From: Marisa cornuarietis
Lineage: Eukaryota > Mollusca > Gastropoda > Architaenioglossa > Ampullariidae
DNA: 64,000 bases
Direction: 5' to 3'
Assembly: GCA_004794655.1 (NCBI GenBank)
Contig: SMMW01000082.1
Span: 682,001-746,000 of the forward strand
Part shown: piece after piece, positions 23,601 to 36,022 of the stretch
How the letters are laid out: each line of letters begins with the position of its first letter
How positions within the stretch are numbered: the first letter of the stretch is position 1
Program-made: the position numbers and the translations under genes
Notes under the pieces: model-generated
Told to the model about the DNA's origin: nothing
The model's database searches: none
Seen by the model: only the letters and a program-made list of their open reading frames with translations

Positions 23601-25555
23601 ACTGAACACTAATATAGACTTCTGTAAAATACTGAACACTAATACAGACTTCTGTAAAATACTGAACACTAATACAGACTTCTGTAAACATGGACACACA
23701 ATACTGAACACTAATACAGACTTCTGTAAACATGGACACACAATACTGAACACTAATATAGACTTCTGTAAAATACTGAACACTAATACAGACTTCTGTA
23801 AAATACTGAACACTAATACAGACTTCTGTAAACATGGACACACAATACTGAACACTAATACAGACTTCTGTAAACATGGACACACAATACTGAACACTAA
23901 TACAGACTTCTGTAAACATGGACACACAATACTCAACACTAATACAGACTTCTGTAAACATGGACACACAATACTGAACACTAGTGCAGACTTCTGTAAA
24001 ATACTGAACACTAATACAGACTTCTGTAAAAATGGACACACAATACTGAACACTAATACAGACTTCTGTAAACATGGACACACAATACTGAACACTAATA
24101 CAGACTTCTGTAAAATACTGAACACTAATACAGACTTCTGTAAACATGGACACACAATACTGAACACTAATACAGACTTCTGTAAAATACTGAACACTAA
24201 TACAGACTTCTGTAAACATGGACACACACAATACTCAACACTAATACAGACTTCTTAAAAATACTGAACACTAATACAGACTTCTGTAAACATGGACACA
24301 CAATACTCAACACTAATACAGACTTCTGTAAACATGGACACACAATACTGAACACTAATACAGACTTCTGTAAACATGGACACACAATACTGAACACTAA
24401 TACAGACTTCTGTAAAATACTGAACACTAATACAGACTTCTGTAAACATGGACACACAATACTGAACACTAATACAGACTTCTGTAAAATACTGAACAAT
24501 AATACAGACTTCTGTAAACATGGACACACACAATACTCAACACTAACACAGACTTCTTAAAAATACTGAACACTAATACAGACTTCTGTAAACATGGACA
24601 CACAATACTGAACACTAATACAGACTTCTGTAAAATACTGAACACACTAATACAGACTTCTGTAAACATGGACACACAATACTGAACACTAATACAGACT
24701 TCTGTAAACATGGACACACAATACTGAACACTAGTGCAGACTTCTGTAAAATACTGAACACTAATACAGACTTCTGTAAAAATGGACACACAATACTGAA
24801 CACTAATACAGACTTCTGTAAACATGGACACACAATACTCAACACTAATACAGACTTCTGTAAACATGGACACACAATACTGAACACTAATACAGACTTC
24901 TGTAAACATGGACACACAATACTGAACACTAATACAGACTTCTGTAAAATACTGAACACTAATACAGACTTCTGTAAACATGGACACACAATACTGAACA
25001 CTAATACAGACTTCTGTAAAATACTGAACACTAATACAGACTTCTGTAAACATGGACACACACAATACTCAACACTAATACAGACTTCTTAAAAATACTG
25101 AACACTAATACAGACTTCTGTAAACATGGACACACAATACTGAACACTAATACAGACTTCTGTAAAATACTGAACACTAATACAGACTTCTGTAAACATG
25201 GACACACAATACTGAACACTAATACAGACTTCTGTAACCATGGACACACAATACTCAACACTAATACAGACTTCTGTAAAATACTGAACACTAATACAGA
25301 CTTCTGTAAACATGGACACACAATACTCAACACTAATACAGACTTCTGTAAACATGGACACACAATACTGAACACTAATACAGACTTCTGTAAAATACTG
25401 AATACTAATACAGACTTCTGTAAAATACTAAATACTAATACAGACTTTTGTAAACATGGACATACAATACTGAACACTAATACAGACTTCTGTAAAATAC
25501 TGATCACTAATACAGACTTCTGTGTAAACATGGACACACAATACTCAACACTAAG
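20640..25555. repeat. 4.9-kb minisatellite mixing 30-bp and 42-bp units
   Basis: The short unit is ACAGACTTCTGTAAAATACT plus GAACACTAAT. The long unit has the extra block CATGGACACACA. Both lengths are multiples of three, so minus-strand frames of up to 362 codons stay open. Higher-order structure is visible: the variants CTTCATTAAAATACTG and AACACTAATAGACTTCTG recur about 1.57 kb apart (21709/23282 and 21831/23405), and ACACACACAATACTCAAC recurs at intervals of about 302, 532 and 1,118 bp. Confidence 0.96.
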
Positions 25556-25699
25556 AGCATTTTCCATGTAATGACACGAAATCATACCAAGGAAAATACT
25601 TCAATTTCAGGAATATTGACCGACATTTTCATTGTTCCCGTAAGTGGGAAAAGGACAAAGCCTGATAATGATTGATTAGATTTTACCCCAATTCCGAAA

Positions 25700-25945
25700 A
25701 AGTAAGCCATTCTGTGAAAAGGGCCACAAGCTGATTTCAAATTAAAAAGGAAATGCCCTACTTGTAAAAACTTGTCTGCGATCACGTGATAAGCGTCTGC
25801 TACAGGAAGACGGATGTCAACATCAAGATAAAGCCACCAGAACTCAGCACAACACTCATCAGGTCGCTACTTCGATTCATTAAAAAAAAGGTTAATGTTG
25901 ATATCAGTGTAAGTCTGGTGTTGAGACTGTTAATATCAGTGGAAG
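25700..25945. repeat. Dispersed block B, copy 1
   Basis: Shares long similarity with 31795-32055 and 54147-54365. The conserved core includes CACGTGATAAGCGTCTGCTA and CAGGAAGACGG then GTCAACATCAAGATAA. It lies about 2.1 kb before gene 2. Confidence 0.85.
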
Positions 25946-27257
25946 ATGAATGAGCAGACTCAGTTAATGGGTACAGCGACGAGGACATTGGAGGGAAATT
26001 TACCTTGCTGGCATCTCAAAGAAACAATATTATAAATAACTTCATTGCCCTATAGGTCAGTCTTCCTCAGAGGAGTAATTTAATGTCAGTAACTGTCTGT
26101 ATTTCTGGCACCTTCTACTGGAATTTGTCTGACTGATCGATTAGTTGAACTGGTTAATGAGACACACAGTAAGAAGATAATGAACGGCTAGCGGTGTGAT
26201 GAAAGTTGTAGGAAATATAAACAGGAGGGGGATACTGACTGCTAGAAAATGAGAAGTTAAACAGTTACTTAAACTTTTCAAAAGAACAACAGTAGTAGAG
26301 AGCAAACTTGTGCAATAAAAGATTTATGTGCTCGAGAGACAAGAGTACATTGTACTGATAAAAGGGAGAAATAGAGAGAGAGAAGATTTTTAGAATAAAA
26401 GCGGCTATGAATACCCCTAATTTATCTTGTCAACAATTAAACTATTGAATTAAAATGCAGTAATATGTACAATGAAATCAGCCAACACTGGTGACAAACA
26501 TTTCTATCACACTTTCCTGAAAATGTAAACATGGAGGAAGAGGTAGATAAAGAGAGTAATGAAGAACCCTTGTAATGATCTATTAATAGTAACAACACAG
26601 GAAGTGATAAATAGCACGAGGCACCAAAAGAAAATATGCAAAAGTGCTGCTACTGGTGCTGACAAAATGACAAGCAAAAATACAAAAAAGTCAATAGAGA
26701 TTTTTTATTTGTCTGATAACCATATTCAATCTCCTGTTTGAAAAAAGTACTTTGGCAAGCGACTGGTCAAAGTCCATCAAATGTATGAAATGTATCAAAG
26801 CACAAGACAGATGGCGTCCACAACAAGCATTCAGTTGTAGATGTGTGGCACTAACAAGTGTACTCAGTCAAACCTATAGACACATTCAACAAAAGACTAG
26901 CAATAAGAAAGAAGAGACAGTAATAGCAGAAGAGACTGGCTTTACACAGGTGACAGCACAATACATCACAGCTACACACGTTTGCTAATACATGGAGACA
27001 TCTCCTCAACCATAAGTTCTGTGGTCTGTCTTGATTTTCAATGATCCTTCCACTCAGTTAATAGAAATGTACCGGGGAACATTTTAAGTAAACATAATGT
27101 ACATGGAAGAATGTAGCGGGTGTCAAGGAGTTTACACTTCAGTTTGTGCATGTGTCAGACACAAATCTGTGTACACTGATTCATTTCAATGTCCAACAGA
27201 AGATAAGCAAGAATCTTACTCGGCCCTTTGATGTTCTCTTTGTTTATAAATTAACTA
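25946..27257. other. Unique intergenic sequence
   Basis: AT-rich, without recognisable exons or repeats. Short frames at 26559-26988 show no domain. Confidence 0.4.
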
Positions 27258-27790
27258 CCAACACACATACCTCAAAGAACTAGCAACACAAATAAGCTCA
27301 GGAAATGGCAATAGAAATAAGTCAAAGAACTAGCAATACAAATAAGCTCAGGAAATGGCAATAGAAATAAGTCAAGGACCTAGCAATACAAATAAGTAAA
27401 AGAAATGGTAATAGAAATAAGTCAAAGAACTAGCAACACAAATTAGTCAAAGAAATGGCAATAGAAATAAATCAAGGAACTAGCAACACAAATAAGTCAA
27501 AAATGGCAATAGAAAAAAGTCAAGGAACTAGCAACACAAATAAGTCAAAGAAATGGCAATAGAAATAAGTCAAGGAACTAGCAACATAAATAAGTCAAAA
27601 CTGGCAATAGAAATAAGTCAAGGAACTAGCAACACAAATAAGTCAAAGAAATGGCAATAGAAATAAGTCAAGGAACTAGCAACACAAATAAGTCAAAGAA
27701 ATGGCAATAGTAATAAGTCAAGGAACTAGCAATAGAAATAAGTCAGTGAAATAAGTAAAAGACAAAACTAGCAATAGAAATAAGTCAGAA
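27258..27790. repeat. 50-bp minisatellite AAGTCAAGGAACTAGCAACA...
   Basis: About ten copies, each made of two related halves (AACTAGCAACACAAATAAGTC and AAATGGCAATAGAAATAAGTC, each about 25 bp). This points to an older half-length repeat. Confidence 0.92.
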
Positions 27791-27852
27791 AGGGAACCAT
27801 TACATCCACCTGCTACACGAAGCTACAGAAGTCTGTTTGCTGCTTTGCTGAT

Positions 27853-27905
27853 GATACAATACAATACAATTCAATACAATAAACTTTATTTATCCCCAAG
27901 GGCAG
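27853..27905 (-). mobile_element. Possible LINE 3-prime tail, minus strand
   Basis: On the minus strand it reads CTTGGGGATAAATAAAGTTT followed by ATTGTATTG repeats. A poly(A)-signal-like motif plus a short tandem tail resembles 3-prime ends of CR1/Rex1-like LINEs. No coding part is attached. Confidence 0.4.
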
Positions 27906-27980
27906 TGCTCATACTAACAGTATATACATGATATAGAAGAGATCACACATCTGTGGTCACTTCACATGCTCATCTGTAAG

Positions 27981-28165
27981 CAAGAAAAATGCTGTTCATA
28001 GATGATTATGTAAGATATGTACAAGAGACTGAGTGGCTACCCGTGCTACAAGAATGTCTCGTGTGATTTCAGGCGAGTGTCACTGCAGGTCACGATGTCG
28101 TCTCCATGGTTACTCCTCGCTTTGCTGTTGCCCACCGTGGTTACACCGTTTCCAGAGGGTGAGCA
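27981..28165 (+). repeat. Recent duplicate of the gene 3 first-exon region
   Basis: Nearly identical to 35845-36030, from the intergenic CATAGATGATTATGTAAGAT segment through exon 1 and its donor. Only a handful of substitutions are seen, so the duplication is young. Confidence 0.9.
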
Positions 28166-29160
28166 AAGAAGACAGGTGTAAGTGTGTAAGGTATGTGATG
28201 TGTTTTTGTGTCTCCGGTGTGTTGTGTGTACAGTCTCTTCATGAAGCATTTGTCGGGGCGTATCTAAGATTATGGTGTGTTATGTTGTGAACTCACGCCT
28301 CGTGGTTTGAGTATTTTGATATTGTTTGACACTTGTCATGTCTTGACATACTGGCGACATTCAAGCTGTTGTTTCCCTCATCCTCTCCCGCCACGACCAC
28401 TGCGAGTCTAGTTTTGCTGAACTTCTGGTCGCTGTACTCACCTTCCTTCAACGCTGCAGCCCGCCGAGTGCTGCGGGAAACACGTCAACCACGTGATCCC
28501 CCCCCCACACACACACACTGACTAGACTAGACACTGGCTGTCAATCACCGACTGTACAGCTTATACACTATACTGCCCTTCTTACATATCACCCAATCAT
28601 CTTACTGCTGGTCACGTGTCTCCCTGCCTCACCAGCCAAACCCCGCCCACTACACGTGCTTCTGGTCACGTGTCAGACTAGCCCCGCCCACCATTCAGCA
28701 CCTGCTACCCTCAGGCTACGTATCTGTGGCACCGAACTGCACGTGCTTGGGATTGTCACCCCTTGCCCCTCCGCCAGGCGGCGGCTTTATTCGATGGCTT
28801 CAAGAAGCAGGTCAAACTCCTCTCTTTTAAAAGACTGATACCGGCAAGCCACTCACCTCAAATGTTTTGTACGATCAGTGCGTTTGATCCAGTAGCCTGT
28901 AGAATAGTATAATCATGATTGTTTTACTCGTAGAACAGCTCTCAGCCTCGCTGACTTCCTCTCACTCATAAAGATTCACTAACTACACATTAAACTCTGT
29001 TTTTTTCTCTCATTACAAAATGTAAATCTTCGCCTGCAGAATAATCTCCCTTTTCTCTGTCATCATGAAAGTGGGAGCTTTACCAGCAATGAAAGTTTTT
29101 TTTCTCCAGATTTTCTAGAAGAGCAGCTAGAATAGACGGTCCGAAAACAGTTTTCTGAAG
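28095..29160 (+). pseudogene. Gene 2: broken duplicate of gene 3
   Basis: Exon 1 (28095-28158) encodes a signal peptide starting MSSPWLLLALLLP, identical to that of gene 3, and ends G|GTGAGC. Exon 2 (29110-29160) follows TTTTTTTCTCCAG and has exactly the same 51-nt length and phase as exon 2 of gene 3 (DFLEEQLE against DFLEKQLQ). A TAG at 29133-29135 stops the frame after eight residues of that exon, and the donor is G|GTAATG. No convincing later exons were found before gene 3. It is most likely a pseudogene, although a transcript with a short secreted product of about 29 residues is possible. Confidence 0.62.
28159..29109. other. Gene 2 intron 1
   Basis: Unique. Its 3-prime end (TTTCTCTGTCATCATGAAAG, then GGGAGCTTTACCAGC) aligns with both flanks of the LINE in gene 3 intron 1, so it preserves the empty insertion site. 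Confidence 0.6.
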
Positions 29161-29574
29161 GTAATGTATGTGTTGTAGGTATGTGATGTTTATGTGTGTC
29201 TCAGGTGTGCAGTGTGTGTGTGTGTGTGTGTGTTGTGTTGTGTTGTGTGTATTGTGTTGTGTGTGTGTGTGTTCACTATGAACAGTCGCTGAAGGCCATT
29301 GATGAGACTAGTACTCTAGTGACGAAGGCGGGCAGCAGGGAGGGGGGTACCCTGCGCACTGTCGTGTATATATATATACATGTCAATGTGTACTTCTGTA
29401 GGTTTACACCCGTGTACGTTTCTTTTCTACACATGTACGTGTCTACCACAACACCGAGGAAAACCGTTATGTTCCCTGACCTATTCAGGAGACGAGTACT
29501 CCAGAATGAAAAACAAAACATCAACAAGAGTCACTCAGACCTACCATTGACATTTTATGCTAGTGGAGACTCTC

Positions 29575-30415
29575 AAAGAGACGCCCACACTGACATACAC
29601 ACCCACGATTACACCCAGGTACACGCTCACGTACACACCCACGATTACACCCAGGAACACGCCCATATACACAGCCAGGTACACGCCCACGTACACACCC
29701 ACGATTACACCCAGGTACACGCTCACGTACACACCCACGATTACACCCAGGTACACGCTCACGTACACACCCACGATTACACCCAGGTACACGCTCACGT
29801 ACACACCCACGATTACAACCAGGTACACGCCCACGTACACACCCACGATTACACCCAGGTACACACTCACGTACACACCCACAACTACACCCAGGTACAC
29901 GCTCACGTACACACCCAGGATTACACCCAGGTACACACAAAGGTACACACCCACGATTACACCCAGGTACACACCAACGATTACACCCAGGTACACACCC
30001 ACGATTACACCCAGGTACACACCCAGGTACATACCCACGATTACGCCCAGGTACACACCCACGTACACACCCACGATTACCCCCAGGTACACGCTCACGT
30101 ACACACCCACGATTACACCCACGATTACACCCACGTACACATCCACGATTACACCCAGGTACACGCTCACGTACACACCCACGATTACACCCAGGTACAC
30201 ACTCACGTACACACCCACGTACACACCCACGATTACACCCAGGTACACACTCACGTACACACCCACGATTACACCCAGGTACACACCCACGATTACACCC
30301 AGGTACACACCCACGATTACACCCAGGTACACACCCAGGTACATACCCACGATTACGCCCAGGTACACACCCACGATTACCCCCAGGTACACGCCCACGT
30401 ACACAGCCACACGCA
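29575..30415. repeat. Minisatellite of ACACCCACGATTACACCCAG and GTACACGCTCAC units
   Basis: Periods of about 18-36 bp, almost all multiples of six. Long frames are open in several frames on both strands at once (up to 443 codons when read from upstream), which marks them as artefacts. It begins after a TG-rich tract at 29208-29275. Confidence 0.93.
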
Positions 30416-30581
30416 CTCCCAAGCAAATTACTTGCCATCCACCCACCTCTTCTGCTTCCCCTCGCTACCTCCAAATGATTTAAAAACTAAAAGCAGGTCT
30501 GTGTATCGATGTACCCGTGTGTACTAATAAAAACGATAGATATTGTGTGTTTAGATTATGAACTCTTGAATGTGGAAGAAG

Positions 30582-30582
<1 letters not shown>

Positions 30583-30660
<78 letters not shown>
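30583..30660. repeat. (CA)n microsatellite
   Basis: About 39 perfect CA units. Confidence 0.97.
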
Positions 30661-30663
<3 letters not shown>

Positions 30664-30756
30664 TTGAGGGAAAAACACAAATTTGTTTACCCTTATATGA
30701 ACTCCTGAAGACGAGAATGAAGTGTGTGCTGACAATACTTGTTAAATATGAAGATG

Positions 30757-31245
30757 GACATTCACCAGTATAGGTGCTGATGTTTGTCGAAGAAAGTTAG
30801 TAAGGACCATCTGGGCCCTGTCAACTGTGTTCAGTCAGTAACAGCTTCCCGTGAGGCATGTTGTTAGTCATTTTACCGTGTCAGTAGTCTGTTGTTACAA
30901 CTTAGTCAGTAACAGTCTATAGTGAGACTTGTTGAGCCCCTGTTCCCAGCCAGTAATAGTTTCCAGTAATGTCTGCAGCTCTGTTTGTTAATGTTGTAAC
31001 TGAACAATTCCTTTGTCGATTTATCCACACCACGTGACTGGGGCACGAGAGACAGCAGACATGGAGTAAAGTTATGGATTTGGCGAGGTTCCTCCAGACC
31101 ATTCCAAACCACAAGCTTTCAAGAGATGCTCATAATCCAGACTCACACGGGAAGTCAATCCTATAATATGTACACACAGTGGAAAGACAGGATACGGGTA
31201 TCATTGTTGAGAGAACATCACATCAGTCTAGTGTCTCAAATGCTA
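30757..31245. repeat. Dispersed block A, copy 1 (unexpanded)
   Basis: Aligns at its left end with 48284-48460 and at its right end with 53580-53985. It carries only one or two copies of the AGTAACAGTCTATAGTGAGA motif that forms the huge array in copy 2. Confidence 0.87.
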
Positions 31246-31794
31246 CTCGCAGCAAGGATGGGAACCATTGGCCCAAATCATTTATTCTGGCCCGGTCAAG
31301 GCAGTCGCAGGTGACACTCGAAATTCAATAAATGTAGGAGTTTTTTCATAGCACCATAAATTTATATTAAGTGAATCATTATAATAAATTTGTATTAAAA
31401 GTCTGTTCATAGGAGACTGTTCTGCTAGTAAAGGGAAGATGATCATAAACGTACGTGTTTTTGTTTAGAATTAGCTTTTAATGCAGGGGTGGGAACTTTT
31501 TTTCCCTCCGAGGGCCTTTTGGATATTTATAACATCATTGGTGGGCCATAAAAAATTATCAACTGGAAAATGATCTTGCTACATTTGATTAGCCGTAGTT
31601 TTGCTACAGTGTGTAAACACTTTTGCATAATTTATGGAATGACACACGAAAAAAACATGTGGAGAACGCTTACATCGAATAAAGAAACATTGCGATGTAG
31701 TTTTAGTGTCGCCATGATTGTCAGGCATCTGACAAACGAAAATTAAAATAAAAGATGAAAGTAGGAAAGGCATTTAATTATTCATTTCCTTTTG
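31246..31794. other. Unique intergenic sequence
   Basis: No gene recognised. Between blocks A and B of the first segmental copy. Confidence 0.4.
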
Positions 31795-32055
31795 TTCTCA
31801 AAAGAGCCAAACAATTGTGTGACTGGGTTTGAAACTGATTTTATAAAGATAATCAGGAAATATCCCACATGTAGAGACTTGTCTGTCGTCACGTGATAAG
31901 CGTCTGCTACAGGAAGACGGACGTCAACATCAAGATAACGCCACCAGAGCTCAGCACAACACAGCACACCACAGCACAGCACAACACTGCTGAGGTGGCT
32001 GTTCTGATATGAAAAGTTAATATCGGTGTAAGACACATGAACAAACTGGTGTCCA
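31795..32055. repeat. Dispersed block B, copy 2
   Basis: Same core as copies 1 and 3, with a private CACAGCACA expansion (about 31958-31985). It lies about 3.9 kb before gene 3. Confidence 0.85.
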
Positions 32056-32284
32056 GTTCAAATGTTAGCCGCCCTAATCCGCTTTTTACAAGACTAACTA
32101 ATAACTGTTAATTACCGTAAACATTGTAATGCGCACCACTTTCAAAGCGTGTCTAGTGTAGAGAGAGAGAGAGAAGAGAGAAAATGAAAAAGAGAGAGAA
32201 GTGAGTTTGTGTGCGCTCGCATCTGTTTGCATGTTTATGTGGAGAGAGTTATATGTTGGGGTGTACACATAATAGTGCGAGTGT

Positions 32285-32545
32285 GTGTGAGTGCAGTGTG
32301 ATATTTGTCGAGTGCAGTGGGATATTTGTCGAGTGCAGTGGGATATTTGTCGAGTGCAGTGTAATATTTGTCGAGTGCAGTGGGATATTTGTCGAGTGCA
32401 GTGGGATATTTGTCGAGTGCAGTGTGATATTTGTCGAGTGCAGTGTGATATTTGTCGAGTGCAGTGTAATATTTGTCGAGTGCAGTGGGATATTTGTCGA
32501 GTGCAGTGGGATATTTGTCGAGTGCAGTGGGATATTTGTCCAGTA
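32285..32545. repeat. 21-bp minisatellite GTGGGATATTTGTCGAGTGCA
   Basis: Twelve copies differing at the base triplet before ATATTTG. Open frames in several frames are repeat artefacts. Confidence 0.95.
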
Positions 32546-32756
32546 AGTGGAGGGCGTCATTAAGACAAATTTCTAGTGCGATGTTAATTGGCAAATAAAC
32601 GAATTCTTCTTCTTAACAGATTTCTTTGTCTTCCTATCACGAGCGGACACTCTTATCATTATTTTTGTGGACCTCGTCTTTATGCCCATGCGCACATCAT
32701 CCAAAGACGGTCAGTCGTCCCAGACATCAGGGCACGCGACGCCGGCAACCGACGAA

Positions 32757-33950
32757 AAACATGTCTGTCATGTGATGTACTCGTCTGTCTCTGTCTGTCA
32801 TGTGATGTACTCGTCTGTGTCTGTCTGTCATGTGATGTACTGCACTATGTCTGTCTGTCTGTCTGTCATGTGATGTACTCGTCTGTGTCTGTCTGTCATG
32901 TGATGTACTTGACTGTGTCTGTCTGTCTGTCATGTGATGTACTGGACTGTGTCTGTCATGTGATGTACTTGACTGTGTCTGTCTGTCTGTCATGTGATGT
33001 ACTGGACTGTGTCTGTCATGTGATGTACTTGACTGTGTCAGTCTGTCTGTCATGTGATGTACTGGACTGTGTCTGTCTGTCTGTCATGTGATGTACTGGA
33101 CCGTGTCTGTCTGTCATTTGATGTACTTGACTGTGTCTGTCTGTCATGTGATGTACTTGACTGTGTCTGTCTGTCTGTCATGTGATGTACTCGACTGTGT
33201 CTGTCATGTGATGTACTTGACTGTGTCTGTCTCTCATGTGATGTACTGGACTGTGTCTGTCATGTGATGTACTGGACTATGTCTGTCTGTCATGTGATGT
33301 ACTCGTCTGTTTCTGTCTGTCATGTGATGTACTTGACTGTGTCAGTCTGTCTGTCATGTGATGTACTGGACTGTGTCTGTCTGTCTGTCATGTGATGTAC
33401 TGGACTGTGTCTGTCATGTGATGTACTGGACTGTGTCTGTCTGTCTGTCATGTGATGTACTGGACTGTGTCTGTCTGTCATGTGATGTACTTGACTGTGT
33501 CTGTCTCTCATGTGATGTACTGGACTGTGTCTGTCATGTGATGTACTGGACTATGTCTGTCTGTCATGTGATGTACTCGTCTGTTTCTGTCTGTCATGTG
33601 ATGTACTTGACTGTGTCAGTCTGTCTGTCATGTGATGTACTGGACTGTGTCTGTCTGTCTGTCATGTGATGTACTGGACTGTGTCTGTCATGTGATGTAC
33701 TGGACTGTGTCTGTCTGTCTGTCATGTGATGTACTGGACTGTGTCTGTCTGTCATGTGATGTACTTGACTGTGTCTGTCTCTCATGTGATGTACTGGACT
33801 GTGTCTGTCATGTGATGTACTGGACTATGTCTGTCTGTCATGTGATGTACTCGTCTGTTTCTGTCTGTCATGTGATGTACTGGACTGTGTCTGTCTGTCA
33901 CGTGATGTACTCGTCTGTGTCTGTCACGTGATGTACTGGACTGTGTCCTG
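32757..33950. repeat. CTGTCATGTGATGTACT minisatellite with a 274-bp higher-order unit
   Basis: Basic units of about 26-34 bp contain TGTCATGTGATGTACTGGAC with variable CTGT runs. The block at 33320-33590 repeats at 33594 onward with a 274-bp offset. Confidence 0.94.
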
Positions 33951-34080
33951 TAAGCCAGTCGACTGGTGTCAGTATAGAGCTGACGTGTGTAACAGATTTT
34001 GCACGACTAACCATCATGGTTGCTATGTTTTGTCTGTCACATTGTGTAGCAGGAATGTCTGTCTCTGTTTCCTGTTGCAG

Positions 34081-34274
34081 TAATGGAGTCTATACCCGGA
34101 TGTTGCAATAACCACAACTGCAGCATGGGAGGCAGCATGAGACAGCATGGAACACGACTGCACTTGATTGAACAGATGGCGGCAACAGTTCAGACAAACA
34201 CAGCGTGTATTGCACCTGCATCATACACAAAACATATCTTATATATAGCTTGTGAAATAATACAGACAAGATAA
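34081..34274 (+). other. Possible orphan exon with a CCNNHNC motif
   Basis: A good acceptor (GTCTCTGTTTCCTGTTGCAG) opens a frame that, entered in phase 1, reads VMESIPGCCNNHNC and continues to 34274. No good donor follows. It might be a decayed exon of the gene 2 unit or chance. Confidence 0.25.
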
Positions 34275-34644
34275 TACAGACGATAATACAGCTAGTTTAT
34301 ACAGAGAGAATACAGAATATACAGCTACAATACAGAAAGTATACAAATATATCGCTTTGCCAGTTCATAAAATACACACCTTATGCAATCATTTTTCTAT
34401 ATTTTAAAAAAGCAGTGCGCCGTGTTCATCCTGACATAACATCATATGGAGAGAGAGAGAGAGAGAGTATGCTAACATGAGATAACATCGCATCCTGACA
34501 AAGGGATGTGGTGAGGAAGACAGCCAACAAAAAACACGAGGGTCTCACTAGCAGCTCGGAAAACACGAGACTTGACAGCTGGTATCCACTTGTGTCTGGT
34601 CTCCACTCACACATCTACAGGAAGAGACAGAAAGTCGACAGTTC

Positions 34645-34735
34645 CACTGCTGTCTACACTTCAGTCGCTGGACCCCGCAGTCAAGGACATCATCGAGGTC
34701 TGACACTACTACGACACCACAACTGTAAGTTAAGG
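34645..34735. repeat. Dispersed block C, copy 1
   Basis: Similar to 55580-55650 (shared TCTACACTTCAGT and CATCATCGAGGTC/CGTCATCGAGGTC). It places the segmental duplication in the order A-B-C in both copies. Confidence 0.65.
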
Positions 34736-34953
34736 CTCCAGACTCAGGTGAGACACTCACACCTGTTAAAGGAGGGACGTTTGTCATCAGTTTTCTGTTG
34801 ACATGTTTGTCATGAGAGTCTGTTGTCTCTTCTGTCTCCTCCCATGTGCTTCCTTGGCTTGTCTATATTCTTGTACCAACTTCACACCTGAGGTGTGCAG
34901 TATGGTGACTTGTCTATCTTCTTGTCTATGTTATGACTGCTGTTGATAATATC

Positions 34954-35230
34954 TTGACCCACTGCAGTTTGCCTACAGAGCTGGACGAGGTGTCGACCTA
35001 CAGCTCATGCCAGACTCTCGTTGCTGGTTTCTCTGCTGTTCTTAACACTGTGCAACTTCATTTGTTAACAGAGAGACTAGTCTCACACTTCCATCTGTCC
35101 CACCAACTCTCTCAGTCCTGAACTTTTTTACAAACAGGCAGCAGAGAGTTTCCCTTCATGGTGGTCTCTCACATCCTGTTGTCACCTGTATAGGTGTCCC
35201 TCAAGGCTGCTGCTTGTCCCCATACTCGTC
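34954..35230 (+). pseudogene. Decayed LINE reverse-transcriptase fragment
   Basis: Broken translation shows LQFAYRAGRGVD, then FSAVLNTVQLHLLTERL, and in another frame FFTNRQQRV and GVPQGCCLSP. These match the order of the conserved RT segments of CR1/Rex1-like LINEs (FAYR-GR, motif A FSxAFNTI, and TGxPQGxxLSP). Motif A has lost its catalytic Asp context and the frame shifts near 35120. About 0.28 kb of a once 3-kb element remains. Confidence 0.62.
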
Positions 35231-35844
35231 ATACAACATACTGCGGTTGTAGAAGCACTGCTTATAGTATAGGAGCCTTAGTACAACATTTGTTAGTATG
35301 ACAGTCAACGTGTTGATTGTGGCATTTCCCATACTTTGTACACTGATGTGAGAAACATTCCTCACTATCAATGTACTCACCTGTGTATTGCCAGTGCATC
35401 AGCACCTATCAATCTTACCGGTAATTGCTCTTACATTCATTTTGTATTGTATTTTTGTACAAGACTTAACAAGTGAAGGAACCTGTAGTGTTGTAAATTG
35501 ATAACTGTTATAAGATATGACCAATAAGACATATACCCCTTCACGGAAAATATGGTCCAATTGAGTAAAACAGAATTTATATACCTCATTTTCTCTCTTT
35601 CTCTCTCTATCTCTCCACACCATCAGACACGTAGATGATAAGTAAACTTGTACAGACTATACACACACAACAGCCTGCTGAGAGTTCGAGAAGCAGACAA
35701 GTGTCTGGTGGGCACAGACCCTCGGCAAAAACAGCCAAGCGCCTTAACTCTTGCCCGGAAGACGGAAGACTTAGTGCAGCTTGGCTAAGTTCTGTATTCA
35801 CTTCAGGTATGTCAGGATATGTGAGGTTATGTAAGGGTTGTGAA
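35231..35844. other. Unique intergenic sequence before gene 3
   Basis: No gene recognised. Probably contains the gene 3 promoter or first noncoding exon, but no motif decides it. Confidence 0.4.
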
Positions 35845-35958
35845 CAAGAAAAATATCCTCCATAGATGATTATGTAAGATATGTACAAGAGACTGAGTGG
35901 CTACCCGTGCTACAAGAATGGCTCGTATGATTTCAGGCGAGTGTCACTGCAGGTCACG

Positions 35959-36022
35959 ATGTCGTCTCCGTGGTTACTCCTCGCTTTGCTGTTGCCCACC
36001 GTGGTTACACCGTTTCCAGAGG
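35959..36022 (+). CDS. Gene 3 exon 1: signal peptide
   Basis: 64 nt ending GAG G|GTGAGC. The CAG just before GTCACGATG suggests a separate 5-prime UTR exon. Confidence 0.72.

Noticed and set aside
20611..25585. Series of minus-strand open frames of up to 362 codons
   Set aside because: Products of the 30/42-bp array, with no non-repeat domain.
29196..30527. 443-codon open frame with HVHTHDYTQV repeats
   Set aside because: All frames across this array are open on both strands, which reflects its stop-free repeat unit.
34081..34130. Alpha-conotoxin-like GCC-x4-C motif
   Set aside because: The fourth cysteine of that framework is missing at the usual distance, no propeptide or cleavage site precedes it, and no donor or stop fits. 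Kept only as a possible orphan exon.
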